Origin: Lumnitzera littorea
Lineage: Eukaryota; Streptophyta; Magnoliopsida; Myrtales; Combretaceae
Assembly (NCBI GenBank): GCA_024138015.1
Contig: JAMXBB010000006.1
Location: forward strand, 72,637,555 to 72,701,554
Direction: 5' to 3'
DNA length: 64,000 nucleotides
The notes under the pieces were generated by a model. The model was not told the origin of the DNA. It did not search any database and saw nothing but the letters and a program-made list of their open reading frames with translations. Position numbers and translations under genes: made by a program. Within the stretch, counting starts at the first letter, position 1, and every line of letters begins with the position of its first letter. This document shows, piece after piece, positions 48,230-58,937 of this stretch.

Positions 48230-49320
48230 CTATTGTTGTTCTTGTCATCCTTAGCCTCTTGCCCTTTAATCTAGACCTTCTGAGATAAGGTCATAATCAT
48301 CAACATCTAGTTGTCCCCCTTGGCCTTCCCTCTCACCCGCATGTTGTTGGTGCTATCCCTGTCTTATCTATTGACCAGTTTCCTTATCATGATGGAAGTG
48401 TAATATGTTTTTCACCTCTGTTAAGTTAAAGATAGATCTTGTCTTGTGCAAGGTGTCATTGTCCATACTGAACCTATTGGAAAGAAGAATAAACTTGATG
48501 AGTTAGCCATAACTTAAATGCTTGTCCTTTCGTGAAAGCATATGAAGAAAGCAATGATTAATAAAATGGCCAATATTGACTAGTCTCATTTTCACTATGC
48601 AAAGGAGTAAGAAAAGATCTTTCTTACTAAAGAAATTTGTGTTTAACCATAGGGCAATTGAATTAGTGATTACGTACTGTAGGATTTGAGTGTCTAGTAG
48701 AAGATTGCTAGTAGCAAGATACTTTAAATGTTGAGCTTGCGTCTCATTTGAACATATCGACTACTCAAAAACACGTAAAAATGTGGCAGACATATCTTAA
48801 GCTGCCGGCATATGTGCAGCATCCCCACCTGGCTAATTGAATAAATTGTTGATGAAGTTTGGAGTGATTTCTAGGATTTGGTTGAACATGAAAATAGTGA
48901 GGAAGCCAGCGTCTCAATTCATTTCACGTTAGGGTAAAATGTTGTCATTGGGATAAATAACATTAGAGGTTGTATTGGAGTAAAACAATCGAACCAAATC
49001 TACATATGTCCTATTCTCTAACTCTACCAATTTCAGAAATCTAATCGCTTCAAGAGTATCCTAGAAGTCATAGATCTTGTTGAGCTCTTCAAAGTTGTAC
49101 AACTGAGTGGAGAGAACCTATGAAGTGCAGAATCCATCCATCCATAAAGCAACTTTGCATTTAGAGGATAACTAGATGTATGGAGTAAGCCTCAGTTGGA
49201 TTGCTTGGAAGGGGTGGTGGAGTAGATGAGTGAGCCCAAAGATGTTTACCCTTAGTTTATGTTTGAAATCAGATAGTGTGGCGATGTGATGAGCCTTTCA
49301 TAATGAATCTTTGGGTGGAA
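48230..49320 (-). pseudogene. decayed 'putative plant transposon protein' (Transposase_32-like), second copy
   Basis: On the minus strand the broken reading gives DLVRLFYSNTTSNVIYPND (about 48,955-49,015), then MFNQILEITPNFINNLF, the block LLLDTQILQYVITNSIAL (about 48,650-48,710), SKKDLFLLLCIVKMRLVNIG, and HFINHCFLHMLSRKDKHLSYG. This order of motifs (DLVR.FY; L..L...I; DLFLLWCI; LPYGM) is the pattern of the plant putative-transposon-protein family as I know it. It is better preserved in its middle than the remnant at 7,652-8,997. Stops and frameshifts show it is dead. The function of intact members is uncertain. Confidence 0.55.
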
Positions 49321-50330
49321 AAAGACTTCAAAAATAATGTAAAGTAGTGTTGAAGGGAGTAAGTATACAAAAGAAAGTAAGGAGGAGAAAGTGTTGAAGT
49401 AATGAGAATGAATAGAGTATGGATTATCTATTTATAGATAATGGGAGATTTCGACCGTTGGAGCATACGGTATTTTTCGCATGCCTTTTAAGTGGACACG
49501 TTAGCCCCAAACGGTGAAATATCTATGACAAATTGATCCGTCTACTTAGGTAAAGTATTATGGTTAACAGGATACATTCATTGCAGGGGTCATGGCAGGA
49601 TCTGTTCCTTCAAAACGTAATATCATATTTAATACTTAGAATTTCAGTGGATTTTTCATTTAACTACATGAACAGACTGTTAATTTTAATACCACTTGAA
49701 CTTTGCTATGATAGCACTAATACGCAAGTTAACTCCAGTCAGATCCTTTAGACATGTTAACACCATTAATCTATAAAAGTATGACACATGTTCCAAATAA
49801 AATGTTTGACTTTCAAATATAATGTAAGATGCCACATCTGTTTATAAGAATTTCCAGCACTTTGTTTTTGGTGATTTTTCACAAAAGATAGGTTACTGGA
49901 AAGTAGTGAAAAAGAAAAGAAAAGAGTGAAAATAGGATGAAATGTAATTTTTATTTTGTTTTTATAACATACAAAGGAAATAGAGTTAGTATTTAACAAA
50001 ATTATCCTTACATTTATATCGATAAATGTTGTCATAAAAAATAATTTTATAATTTTTATTTGTTTTCACTTATTTTTCTCCATTGACGAGAAAAATTGTG
50101 ACTAGTGTAAAGTGAAAATATTTGCATTACTTTCAATCATTTTCTATCCACTAACTGTCTTAACAAAAATAAAATTTCCACCTATTTCCTTCACTTTTTT
50201 TTTTTTTTTTTCATTTCTGCTATTTTCTACCAATTCAAACGCATGTAAGTTTTTTAAAATAATTATTACAAGGGATGAGAAAAGAAACAAAAATAATACG
50301 CCTCTCCTCCCTTTCTTTTTCCCTGTCTCC
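49321..50330. other. intergenic DNA, no gene recognised
   Basis: AT-rich with a T run at 50,197-50,212. The stretch 49,880-50,240, with 'agtgaaaa' words left and 'ttttcactt' words right, looks like a small inverted-repeat element similar in texture to the Tourist MITE at 25.7 kb. I found no clear termini. Confidence 0.45.
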
Positions 50331-50338
50331 TCCAACTA

Positions 50339-50369
<31 letters not shown>

Positions 50370-51259
50370 AAAGTTAAAGCCACGGCCACCACTGGCCATT
50401 TTGAGTTTGCTTAGCATGCGGAGTTCAACCTGAGTATGTCTTCTATTCCGTACCGCCGACATGACTTGATCATACTAAACCATCTCACACCAACAAAAGA
50501 CCCTTTCTAGCCAAACCAAACCCATACTAAAAGACACTGGGATCAGGTATGGGACATTTTTAAATTTGGAAGAATCTCAATTTGCCAAGATTCTTTTCTT
50601 TTTTTATTTGGATTTTTTAGATTTGGTCATGTCATCCTCTTTTTCTTATCAAATCTCATTGCTTTATTCTTCATTTATCCTTTCGTGTAATCATCATCGG
50701 GTTTATTAATTCAGATCTGATTTTTTTTTTTTTTTTTTTTGAATTGTCCTTGTCTTAAAGACCAAAAGGTTTGAGATTTAATGTCTTTATTCTTCTTATC
50801 TCCGTTCTGTTGTCTATTTTTATGTTGATTGCTTTGTTTTACAGTTACTTTGTTTTTCTTTTTCTTTTTTTTTTTTCCGGTTTTTGGAGCTAGTTTCCTG
50901 TTCGGTTTTTAGCAGCTCTGAAAGCGAGCTTTTTCCCTTTGGTTTCCGTTTGGTTCGTCTAGATTTTTGTTCTTGATGCTAGTGTCCTACATTATTTTTG
51001 TCCTCTATTTCTCTGTTTTGAAAAAATGGGTGTGTTCTTCTTGTCCAAAGCAAGGGAGTACTTTCCAAGCCTATCTCTGTTTTTTCCTCATCTTTTTCAT
51101 CTTGGCCATATGGGGACTGGTCCACTTAGGTTCTAATTTGAGTTTTGATGCTTGTGTTGTGGTTGTTAGTGGGTCTGCGGATGGTGTGGATCTTTGCTGC
51201 GGTTGAGGGGGGTGGTGAGATGGAATGCTGGTGGTGCTGGAGGAAGAAGAAGAAGGAGG
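50331..51259 (+). other. leader-like region: CT repeat, small ORFs, possible 5' exon and intron
   Basis: A (CT)n run at 50,341-50,369 is followed by DNA of balanced composition with two short open frames: a 5-codon one at 50,416-50,433 (MRSST) and a 24-codon one at 50,436-50,510 (MSSIPYRRHDLIILNHLTPT...). A possible splice donor follows (CAG then GTATGG at 50,544-50,549). T-rich, intron-like DNA runs to about 51,150. This looks like the 5' end of a transcribed gene. However, the downstream body is missing: 51,270 onward is a transposon. The ATG at 51,220 (MECWWCWRKKKKEEFF) runs straight into the transposon end. Confidence 0.35.
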
Positions 51260-51269
51260 AATTTTTTAA

Positions 51270-53231
51270 GGGTTAACATTGCATTTGATGCCTAAATTTT
51301 ATTAAATTGCTCAATTTATTACTTCAACTTTCAAATGTGTTGATTTGCTCTTAGTTAAATTTGGTGTGATCAATTATATTATCCAAACTAACTTCTTTAG
51401 TCTCTATCTATTAATATAGATATAATAGATATGTGGCACGACTATGAATTAAACCATAACATTTGTACACATGATACTTATTGACATCACACGAAATACA
51501 ACATGACATCACTTAGAATTAACATGTAATTCTACACTTGATACTTGTTGACATCACACATATGAGCACATAGTAGTAGCTTAAATTGATACGTAGCATC
51601 ATGTTTAAAGAAAAATATTAGTTTAACTAACAATCCAAATATCAACTTAACTCTAAATATAGATAATTCCGTACATATATATAGCATATACATGGAATGG
51701 ATACGTGGTGATGGCTTCAATTAACACGTGGTATTTCATTTAGAGAAAAATATTATTTTTTGAATCAATAATCCAAATATCAATATAATTGTAAATATAA
51801 ATTATTTCATTCATATGGTATATTTTTTTTTTCACTTAACATATTGAACAATCTACTCTAGCATTCCATATAGCATATGCAAGGAATGGACACATGGCAA
51901 TGCCTTCAATTGATAATTGATACCTTATTTAGAGAAAAATATTATATTTTTAATAAACAATTCGAGTATCAACATAACTCTAAATACAAAACATTCCATG
52001 CATATAGACATTAAACAACCTATTATATATACAATTTCTCATCTCAAACATTCTATATGGAATATGCAATATAAAGAGATAAGGGATTTAAACTATAAGT
52101 TATAGTTTTGGTAGGGGAAAAACTTAATTTTAAGTTGATTTTTGTTTTTACTTAATTCAACTTTCAATTTATAAAAAAAAAATATTTAATACATAATCTA
52201 CTCCATAATTACTTTTAAATCATGAAAATATTTTTACAAAAAAAAAAAAAGAAGACACTTCTAAAACATTATTAAAATTCATGTTAGAATAGACTCCTCA
52301 ATTGTAAAACATGCTTAAAGTTTCTATTTTGACATTAATTTCAAAGATGTTGTAGTGGGTTTTTTTAAGAAATTTTTATATGATTTAAAAGTTTTAATTT
52401 AGAAAAAAAAAAACTCAATACATAATTTACTCTATAATTACTTTTAAATCATATAAAGATTTTTACAAAAAAAAAAAAAATTCTCTTTAAAATTCATGTT
52501 AGAACAGACTTCTCAACTATAAAACATGCTTAAAATGCCTACTTTGACAGTAATTTTAAAGATGTAGTAGGTTTTTTTAAGAAATTTTTATATGATTTAA
52601 AAGTAATAATAAAGTAAATTATGTATAAGATATTTTTTCTTGAATTGAAAGTTAAAGCAAGTGAGAAAAATCAAGTTAAAGTTGAGTATTTCTCTTGTGA
52701 AAGCTGAAACTTATAGTTCAAATATCTTGTTTCTTCATATTGCATATCTCATATGAAAGTTAGAGAAGAGAAGATTTATATATATTATAAGCTATCCAAT
52801 ATACTAAGAGAAAAAATGTGTTATGTGTATAGAGTGGTTTATACATAAAGTTATGTTGATATTTTTGTTAGTTAAGAAAATAATATTTTTCTCTAAATAA
52901 GATACTATGTATTAATTCAAGTTACTACTATATGTTTATTTATGTCACATCAATAAAGTACAATGTGTAAAGATATGTGTTAATTCTTATTAGTATCATG
53001 TTGTATTTTATGTCACGTCAACAAGTATTATGTGTAAAGGTATCATATATCATTTCATAATGATACTACTTATCTATTGCATCTATATTAATAAATGGAA
53101 ACTAACGAAGTTAGTTTAGGTAGTATAAATAACCATGAAAGTTTAATAAGTAACAAATTGAAACATTTCAAAGTTGAGATAGTAAATCAAGCAATTTGAT
53201 AAAATTCGAATACTAAATGTGATATTATCCC
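51270..53231. mobile_element. 2-kb foldback element, Mutator-like, with 9-bp target duplication
   Basis: The left end begins GGGTTAACATTGCATTTG and the right end, in reverse complement, GGGATAATATCACATTTAG. The complementary arms extend several hundred bases, for example 'attaaattgctcaattta' near 51,308 against the complement of 'aatcaagcaatttgataa' near 53,186, and 'ccaaactaacttctttag' near 51,382. Flanks are ATTTTTTAA (51,261-51,269) and AATTTTTAA (53,232-53,240), 8 of 9 alike. The 9-bp size is typical of Mutator-like elements. The left arm contains about three units of a repeat of roughly 170 bp with 'ttagagaaaaatatta'. The centre has two tandem copies of about 215 bp. No transposase was seen, so it would depend on an enzyme elsewhere. 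Confidence 0.75.
52180..52625. repeat. two tandem copies of about 215 bp in the foldback centre
   Basis: The block from 'aatacataatctactccata' to 'aaatttttatatgatttaaa' (about 52,188-52,391) recurs at about 52,415-52,610 with few changes. Shared landmarks are 'aaaattcatgttagaa', 'aaaacatgcttaaa' and 'gtttttttaagaaattttta'. Each unit is also partly self-complementary ('acttttaaatcat' near its start against 'atgatttaaaagt' at its end). Confidence 0.8.
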
Positions 53232-53240
53232 AATTTTTAA

Positions 53241-56200
53241 TAAATATAGTCTAAAGATAATATTGGATAGTAATTAGATTTTCTTTTTTTAAATTAACTT
53301 AGTTAAATATGATAATACTAGCTAGCAATAAGTTGGTTTTAAGGTTTTTGTTTTCGTTCCTTTTTTACGTATAAAGGTATTTGTCTAGGCGTGATTTATC
53401 AAAAATCCTATATAATATAATGGATATTAACAAAGTTATTGTGGATATTAGTGCTGAAAACATAAAATTCAATTAAGTACTAAAATGGCAATTTTAAAGT
53501 TTAAGCAGTTACTCGAAAAATCAAATGTCATGTCAACGCACTTGAAATGGTTGACTGAAAGGTTGTCAAGCCAGAAGTATCAAAAGGATGTTAAGCAGGG
53601 AGTCTGCTTCTCATATTTTGTAATATTCGCACGTATGGTTGATCATGTTAGTTGTTACATGGATTGACTTCAACAATATCTTGCACACATCGTAATCTCT
53701 CTCCCTCTCCACCCTTCCCTTCGAACCCTATGCACGAAAGTCAAGTCTGGGCTTTATTTGGAAGGTTTAAATGGAAGCTTTTCGATTCTTGGGTGGTACA
53801 CTATACTGACATCGCAATTAAAAGAAGCTATAATAGCGGAGTAATCATCGATTACATCAACAAAGAATTACCTGGAGCATATAGCTCCACCTCCATGTAT
53901 TGTCTTGGGAGTTCTCATCTCCCAATAGAAAACATAACTTATACATCCTTTAACCAGTTCAAAAGAATACTTGGGGGTACACCAAAAAAAAAAAAAAACA
54001 AAAAAACCCTTCTTCTACGACCCCTGTTTGCCCATTCAATTCACATGAGATAGCCTTAATTCTGATCTCCTTCAATCTAAATATCTTTTCCTTGCATGTT
54101 ATAATCATATTTCAGTTTAAAGTTATCAAAGGTTTGAACAGAAGTTGGTATGAATGGAAATGAGGGAAAGGGAACGGGAAAAAATGAATTCAAGATCTTT
54201 AGTCTTTTTTATCTTTGAATTGAATTTAGACTCCGAAATCTTCAAAAATATATATATATATTTATTTATTTATTTATGTTTTAATATCTTATATTGCTAT
54301 TTTTCTTTTTTTTTTTTATATTTTTTAAGGGTAAAATGGAAAATAGGAGATGAAAAGCATTTATCTTTTGGAGATTTAAGGGGTTTAAATACTCAATTTA
54401 AAGTTTGGTAAAAAAAAAAAAAAAAAAAAAACTCAATTTAAAGAATATAGAAATCTACACATAAGAACACCGGTCTGATCTTTTAAAAATAAAACAAAAA
54501 AATCTATCTAATTTTTTCCCTCCTCAATTTTCCTTGGTGATAACATGAAAACAACTTCACGATACTTCTAGTTTTTCATTTTTTTTTTTCTTTTTTAACA
54601 ACTTGAAGTTTGGATACTTGATTGAATTTTTGTTTCTCAAATTTACTACTTAGATCTTCTTCCCTACTTATGACCAACCAACATTTGCGACAACATATTT
54701 CCAACGAAGAAAGTAAAATTGATGAGGATCAATTCAACTAGATAAAGTATTTAACAATTCAAACTTTGAACTTTAACAAGCGAAAGTTATATTTAGTATA
54801 ACGTTTAATAACTTTAAATTTCAAAGTAAAATTAAGATTTCTACAAACGGCCATTTTGACACTTATCTCTCTTTATCCTCTGCCTTCCTCTCAATCTAAA
54901 TATAGGAGTAGAGGCTAATAACAAAGTACCGTTGTCAGGAATGGTTGTAGGGCGGCATGACGCCTCGGCTCGGACTGAGCCGATCGAAATCGTGAGCTCT
55001 TTAGTCCCCAGATAGGATAACAAGTACGGATCCCACCAAAGGTGGTTTGGGTTTGGGACCCATCAGCCTGTGCTATGTTTCTATTAATGAAAGAAAAAAA
55101 AAAAAAAACTTAAGTATAAAACTTAAAAAAGAAAAAAAGGACTTTAAGCCCAAAAAATTTGTAGTTTTTAACCATTATGTAAAAAAGTTGAAAAAGATTT
55201 ACATTTATTTGTATAAAATTACGACCAAATTGAATTGTAATATTAGTAGTATGGAATAAAAGCCTAGAAAGAAAATCAAAAGATAAAAGTTAAACTTAGC
55301 TATACATAGACAAGAAATTTTTTCATGACAATTTACATACACCAAACTAGGTATATTTATATCTTGTATTGTTATATTAATACAGTAAATGTTGTGAATG
55401 AAAATATTTTTTTCCTATTCCACTTGAAAATATTTCTATGTCTTATTTCTACAATTTTTTTGTAATTAATTTTTTCTTAGTTTTTCCCATGAACCGTATG
55501 GACTTGAAGGATCCCTAAGATGGGTTGAGAACCATGGACATAGGTTGGGTTTGGATCCGTAAACTGATGTATCGGTTCAACGTTGGTTTATGGATTGGAC
55601 CCAACCCGCACGTAGATCTAGGGTTGAGAATTCGTATCATATGCATTTTGTCCTCAAAGTTTAAACGTATACAAACAACTAGATCAATATGAGCATCGCA
55701 TTGCATCACTAAAAGATACAAGAGTATGACATACGCGATACACATGATCAACGAGATACTAAATGGATGGTGCATTCAACATGGATTATTTGATACATTC
55801 ATTAAATGGCTTTATATGCAGGCATTGTTATCTATACATGGAAAAGAAAATATACATATCTGACCATATATATATATATATTCTATTATAAAAAAGAATA
55901 TAAACATAGTCATGGTCATATATATATATATATATATATATTTTCTTTTTCATGTATAACCACTCCACATTAACGGTATCATAAAGGCAGAGGCACTACA
56001 ACTTTCCCACAATCAATGTTGTTCTCTTCCTTCTCCCCCAATTTCAATTTCTCTCCCGTTTTCTCTCGATTTTAACAATAACATAGAACTCTAATGGAAA
56101 CACAAAACTGCAATATGGATTCAGAATGCTATTCTTCATCCACATAAAAATCGATAATTTCATCAACGATCCCATAAACATAATTATTAAATAATCAATT

Positions 56201-56700
56201 GTTGCTTTTCTATGTAAAAATCGATAACTTCGTCAATAATAATGTTTCAGTTGGCCTCATTTCTTCCCCATTTTGATGGATTTAGATCTTATCATACTAT
56301 TATTTTAATAAGGGAAGAACTTTCAATTAAAAGTCATGCAAAATTACTAGTGAATGATATATTTTCACAATGTCAAATGATTGATTGAAGTCAAGAAAAG
56401 TGAAAGAGAAAAAATGGGAGTAATTCCTTTTTGAGGATTAAAAATTTTATACATAAGTCTATGGCTAAAGTACCATATAATTTTAATTGTATAGAAACAC
56501 CTTTGTTATAAATTTCCATATTAATATCACCTTTATTGTTTGACAATATATATATATATATATGTGTGTGTGTAAAAGTTAGTTTTTTAGCTTCTCTCTT
56601 TTGATACCAATTTTTTTTTTTTTGTTTATGTAATTTTTTTTCTTTCTTATATCTTTAATCATGTATATAGTTTGCTTCAACAATTACATTATGTTATAAC
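53241..56700. other. AT-rich intergenic DNA, no gene recognised
   Basis: Open frames such as + 53,652-54,053 and - 54,841-55,023 do not resemble any family I know. The latter lies in a GC-richer patch (54,840-55,080). (TA)n runs occur at about 55,865-55,882 and 55,918-55,942, and a (TA)n(TG)n at 56,547-56,572. Near 55,500-55,620 'gggttg' and 'caaccc' words on both strands suggest a small inverted-repeat element. Confidence 0.5.
54404..54430 (+). mobile_element. minimal poly-A insertion flanked by a 13-bp duplication
   Basis: ACTCAATTTAAAG occurs at 54,391-54,403 and again at 54,431-54,443. Between them is only TTTGGT followed by 21 A. This is what a very strongly 5'-truncated, poly-A-tailed retrotransposition event (LINE-type machinery) would leave. 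Repeat slippage around an A run is an alternative. Confidence 0.5.
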
Positions 56701-56729
56701 TTTTACATACGTATTGTGAATACACAACT

Positions 56730-57983
56730 ATTGGTATGATGGAGTGCCACCCTTTGGACTCCTCACCCAAGCTCTCCTTGAGGTTTACAATCTCTCACGA
56801 GAAGGATCCTGTATTTTCCACTTGGTAAGGGTGAGTTCCAATACATGGGAGAGCTATGAAAGAATTTCTTAAGGTTGTAGCTTGGACATACTTGGCTTTG
56901 CTTAGACTCTTACCTAGTTGTCGATCTATTGAGTGCCAAGGCCAACTTGCCAATTGTTGAAAACTACCTGCTGACAATTGAAGACTACCTACCAAGGCCA
57001 ACTTACCCAGTGCCCAGTTTAGGGCCTTTGTACGTTGAGCTCTCCTTTTCAATCCTACAAAGCTACAACTTGACTATATCACCTTGACAACCTTCAGTAT
57101 AGCAGCAACAACCTCAACACAAACCGACCCAATACACGTGAACCTTATCTCGGCATACTACATGTCCCTTACTTTTTCCGACATTTGTACTATATTCCTT
57201 TTTTATATTTAGCCCTTTTTGTACTAAGGATCTTCTTCTTATATTATCCTTTATGTAATTTTCTATTATTGTATTATTACCCTAAAGGACTTATTATAAA
57301 TAGTCATTTTTATTGTAGCCACAATCATCTCATACACCTTACAATTAATGAATATTCTTATTCTTGCGACACACCATTCTTCGAGTGCATTTCTTCTACA
57401 CCCTTATCTAATTTTACTAAGTAGCTCAAGATTAGTGGTAAGTGAGCCTTAGTATTAGTTTGTGCATCATATCAAGTAAAATAATAAATCGTGTTATGTT
57501 TGTTAGTGCGTCATATCCTACAACTAGCTTCACAAAAGCTACTATGTTTGCTAACCTATAATTTTCCTTTTTCTTCAATACCTCGAAGGACCTACTATCA
57601 TTTTTTCTTATGGTAAGCCCTAGTGATTATTAAGCTCCTAAGCACACCTATAATTCTAATATTAGAGCTTGAGGTTACGACTGAAAGTTGAGTAATGTAG
57701 TAGTCCCTTCTTGTTGTAGTTATGTGTTCTATTATACTCTAATTTTTTAGTGGAAAAACATAGCAAGTTTAAAAGTTATTATGCGATATCGTATTAATAA
57801 AGTTGAGTGGAATCTCTATTGACTATTGGACTTCCTAAACAAGGAGAGATTAATGATGCTCAAAGTGATGCTCATAGTTATGCTTGTGTTACCCAATAGA
57901 ACCCGTAAACTAATAACAAGCAATTGCAAGACCTTACTTCTATTGTAGCCAACCTAGTTATATCTATACAGAGGGTAGTAAAG
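56730..57983 (+). mobile_element. remnant of LTR retrotransposon D (LTR, primer site, start of gag)
   Basis: Near 57,298 'ttataaatag' looks like an LTR TATA box. At about 57,656-57,680 'taatattagagcttgaggtt' is a decayed version of the TGGTATCAGAGCTT primer-binding site, so the LTR would end near 57,655. Near 57,920-57,980 the frame NNKQLQDLTSIVANLVISIQ resembles a coiled gag N-terminus. The element reads on the + strand and is cut at 57,983 by Gypsy element B. The left border is uncertain. Confidence 0.4.
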
Positions 57984-58928
57984 TGATACAGATCGCTTAG
58001 AAAGGGAAAACACACAGCTACCGATATTATACAAATCAAGGGTGGGTTCGAATCGTGAGATAGTTTGAAATATATATGGAAGTCGAGGTTAAAGCAAGAG
58101 TCCTCATGAACCGACGGTAGATATGACTCATCAATGCTTTATACAAGCTTAGGTCACACTTGATATTATGACAAGTAAGGCTAGAGGACGCTCGCCACTA
58201 ATTCACGCTTACAATGGACTAGATAAGAGTAATTTGGAGCAAGCAATGGATGCTTAGCTCATGAAAGAAAGTATATCTAAAAACTTAATATTGTTTATTG
58301 TTGTGGCTATTACATGTTACAAGTATTTATATGGCCTAATTAGGGCAAGTCCTAGATATACGAAAATTACAAAAAGGATTTCTACTAGAAAAGGAAAAGG
58401 GAATAGATTATAAGGGTAAAGTTGTAAATAGATAAAAGAATATTTAGTTGCAAAAAAGGATAGTACGGATGTCAGAAAATGATATGCATGTCAACTATCT
58501 ATTCTATAGTCCTGATGATACTGCCTGATGAACAAAGCTGATCTTGAGTAGAATGCATTAGGTTGAATGCTTGATTGCTTGGCTATTTAAGGCTCGAGCA
58601 AGGTTGGTCCAGTAGGCGACCATTATTCAACTTAACTTTAGCTGGTCGGATAGGAAGTGGGCAGCTTAGCCTTGAATGTGTGTCAACTTAGCTATATGTA
58701 GATTCAACGCTTACCCTTGGTGTAGTAATAAGTGTTCAACTTGGTAACTGGTCGGGCACCTAGAAAATCTTCTCAATGAGACAAATAGAGGTCAAAGCAG
58801 AGTATCATAGTGGTTTGTGATGGAAAATACAATGTCCTTTAGAGCTCAACTCTCCTTAGACAATTTAACGAACCATATGGGTAAGTCCTTAAGCTAGGGA
58901 GCAAGTGATTGGTCTGCGATCCCTATTA
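57984..58928 (-). repeat. 3' LTR of Gypsy element B
   Basis: On the + strand it begins TGATACAGATCG and ends CCCTATTA, where A has CCCTATCA. The polypurine tract TGGAGGGGA (minus strand) lies at 58,929-58,937. The middle shares 'aagcttaggtcacacttgata' type sequence (near 58,147) with both LTRs of A. Confidence 0.8.
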
Positions 58929-58937
58929 TCCCCTCCA

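Noticed and set aside
49880..50240. Second Tourist-type MITE
   Set aside because: Texture is similar, but I could not find matching CACT..TGTTTGG ends or a TAA duplication.
50235..50462. Minus-strand frame with an Arg/Glu repeat
   Set aside because: It comes from the (CT)n microsatellite of the leader-like region.
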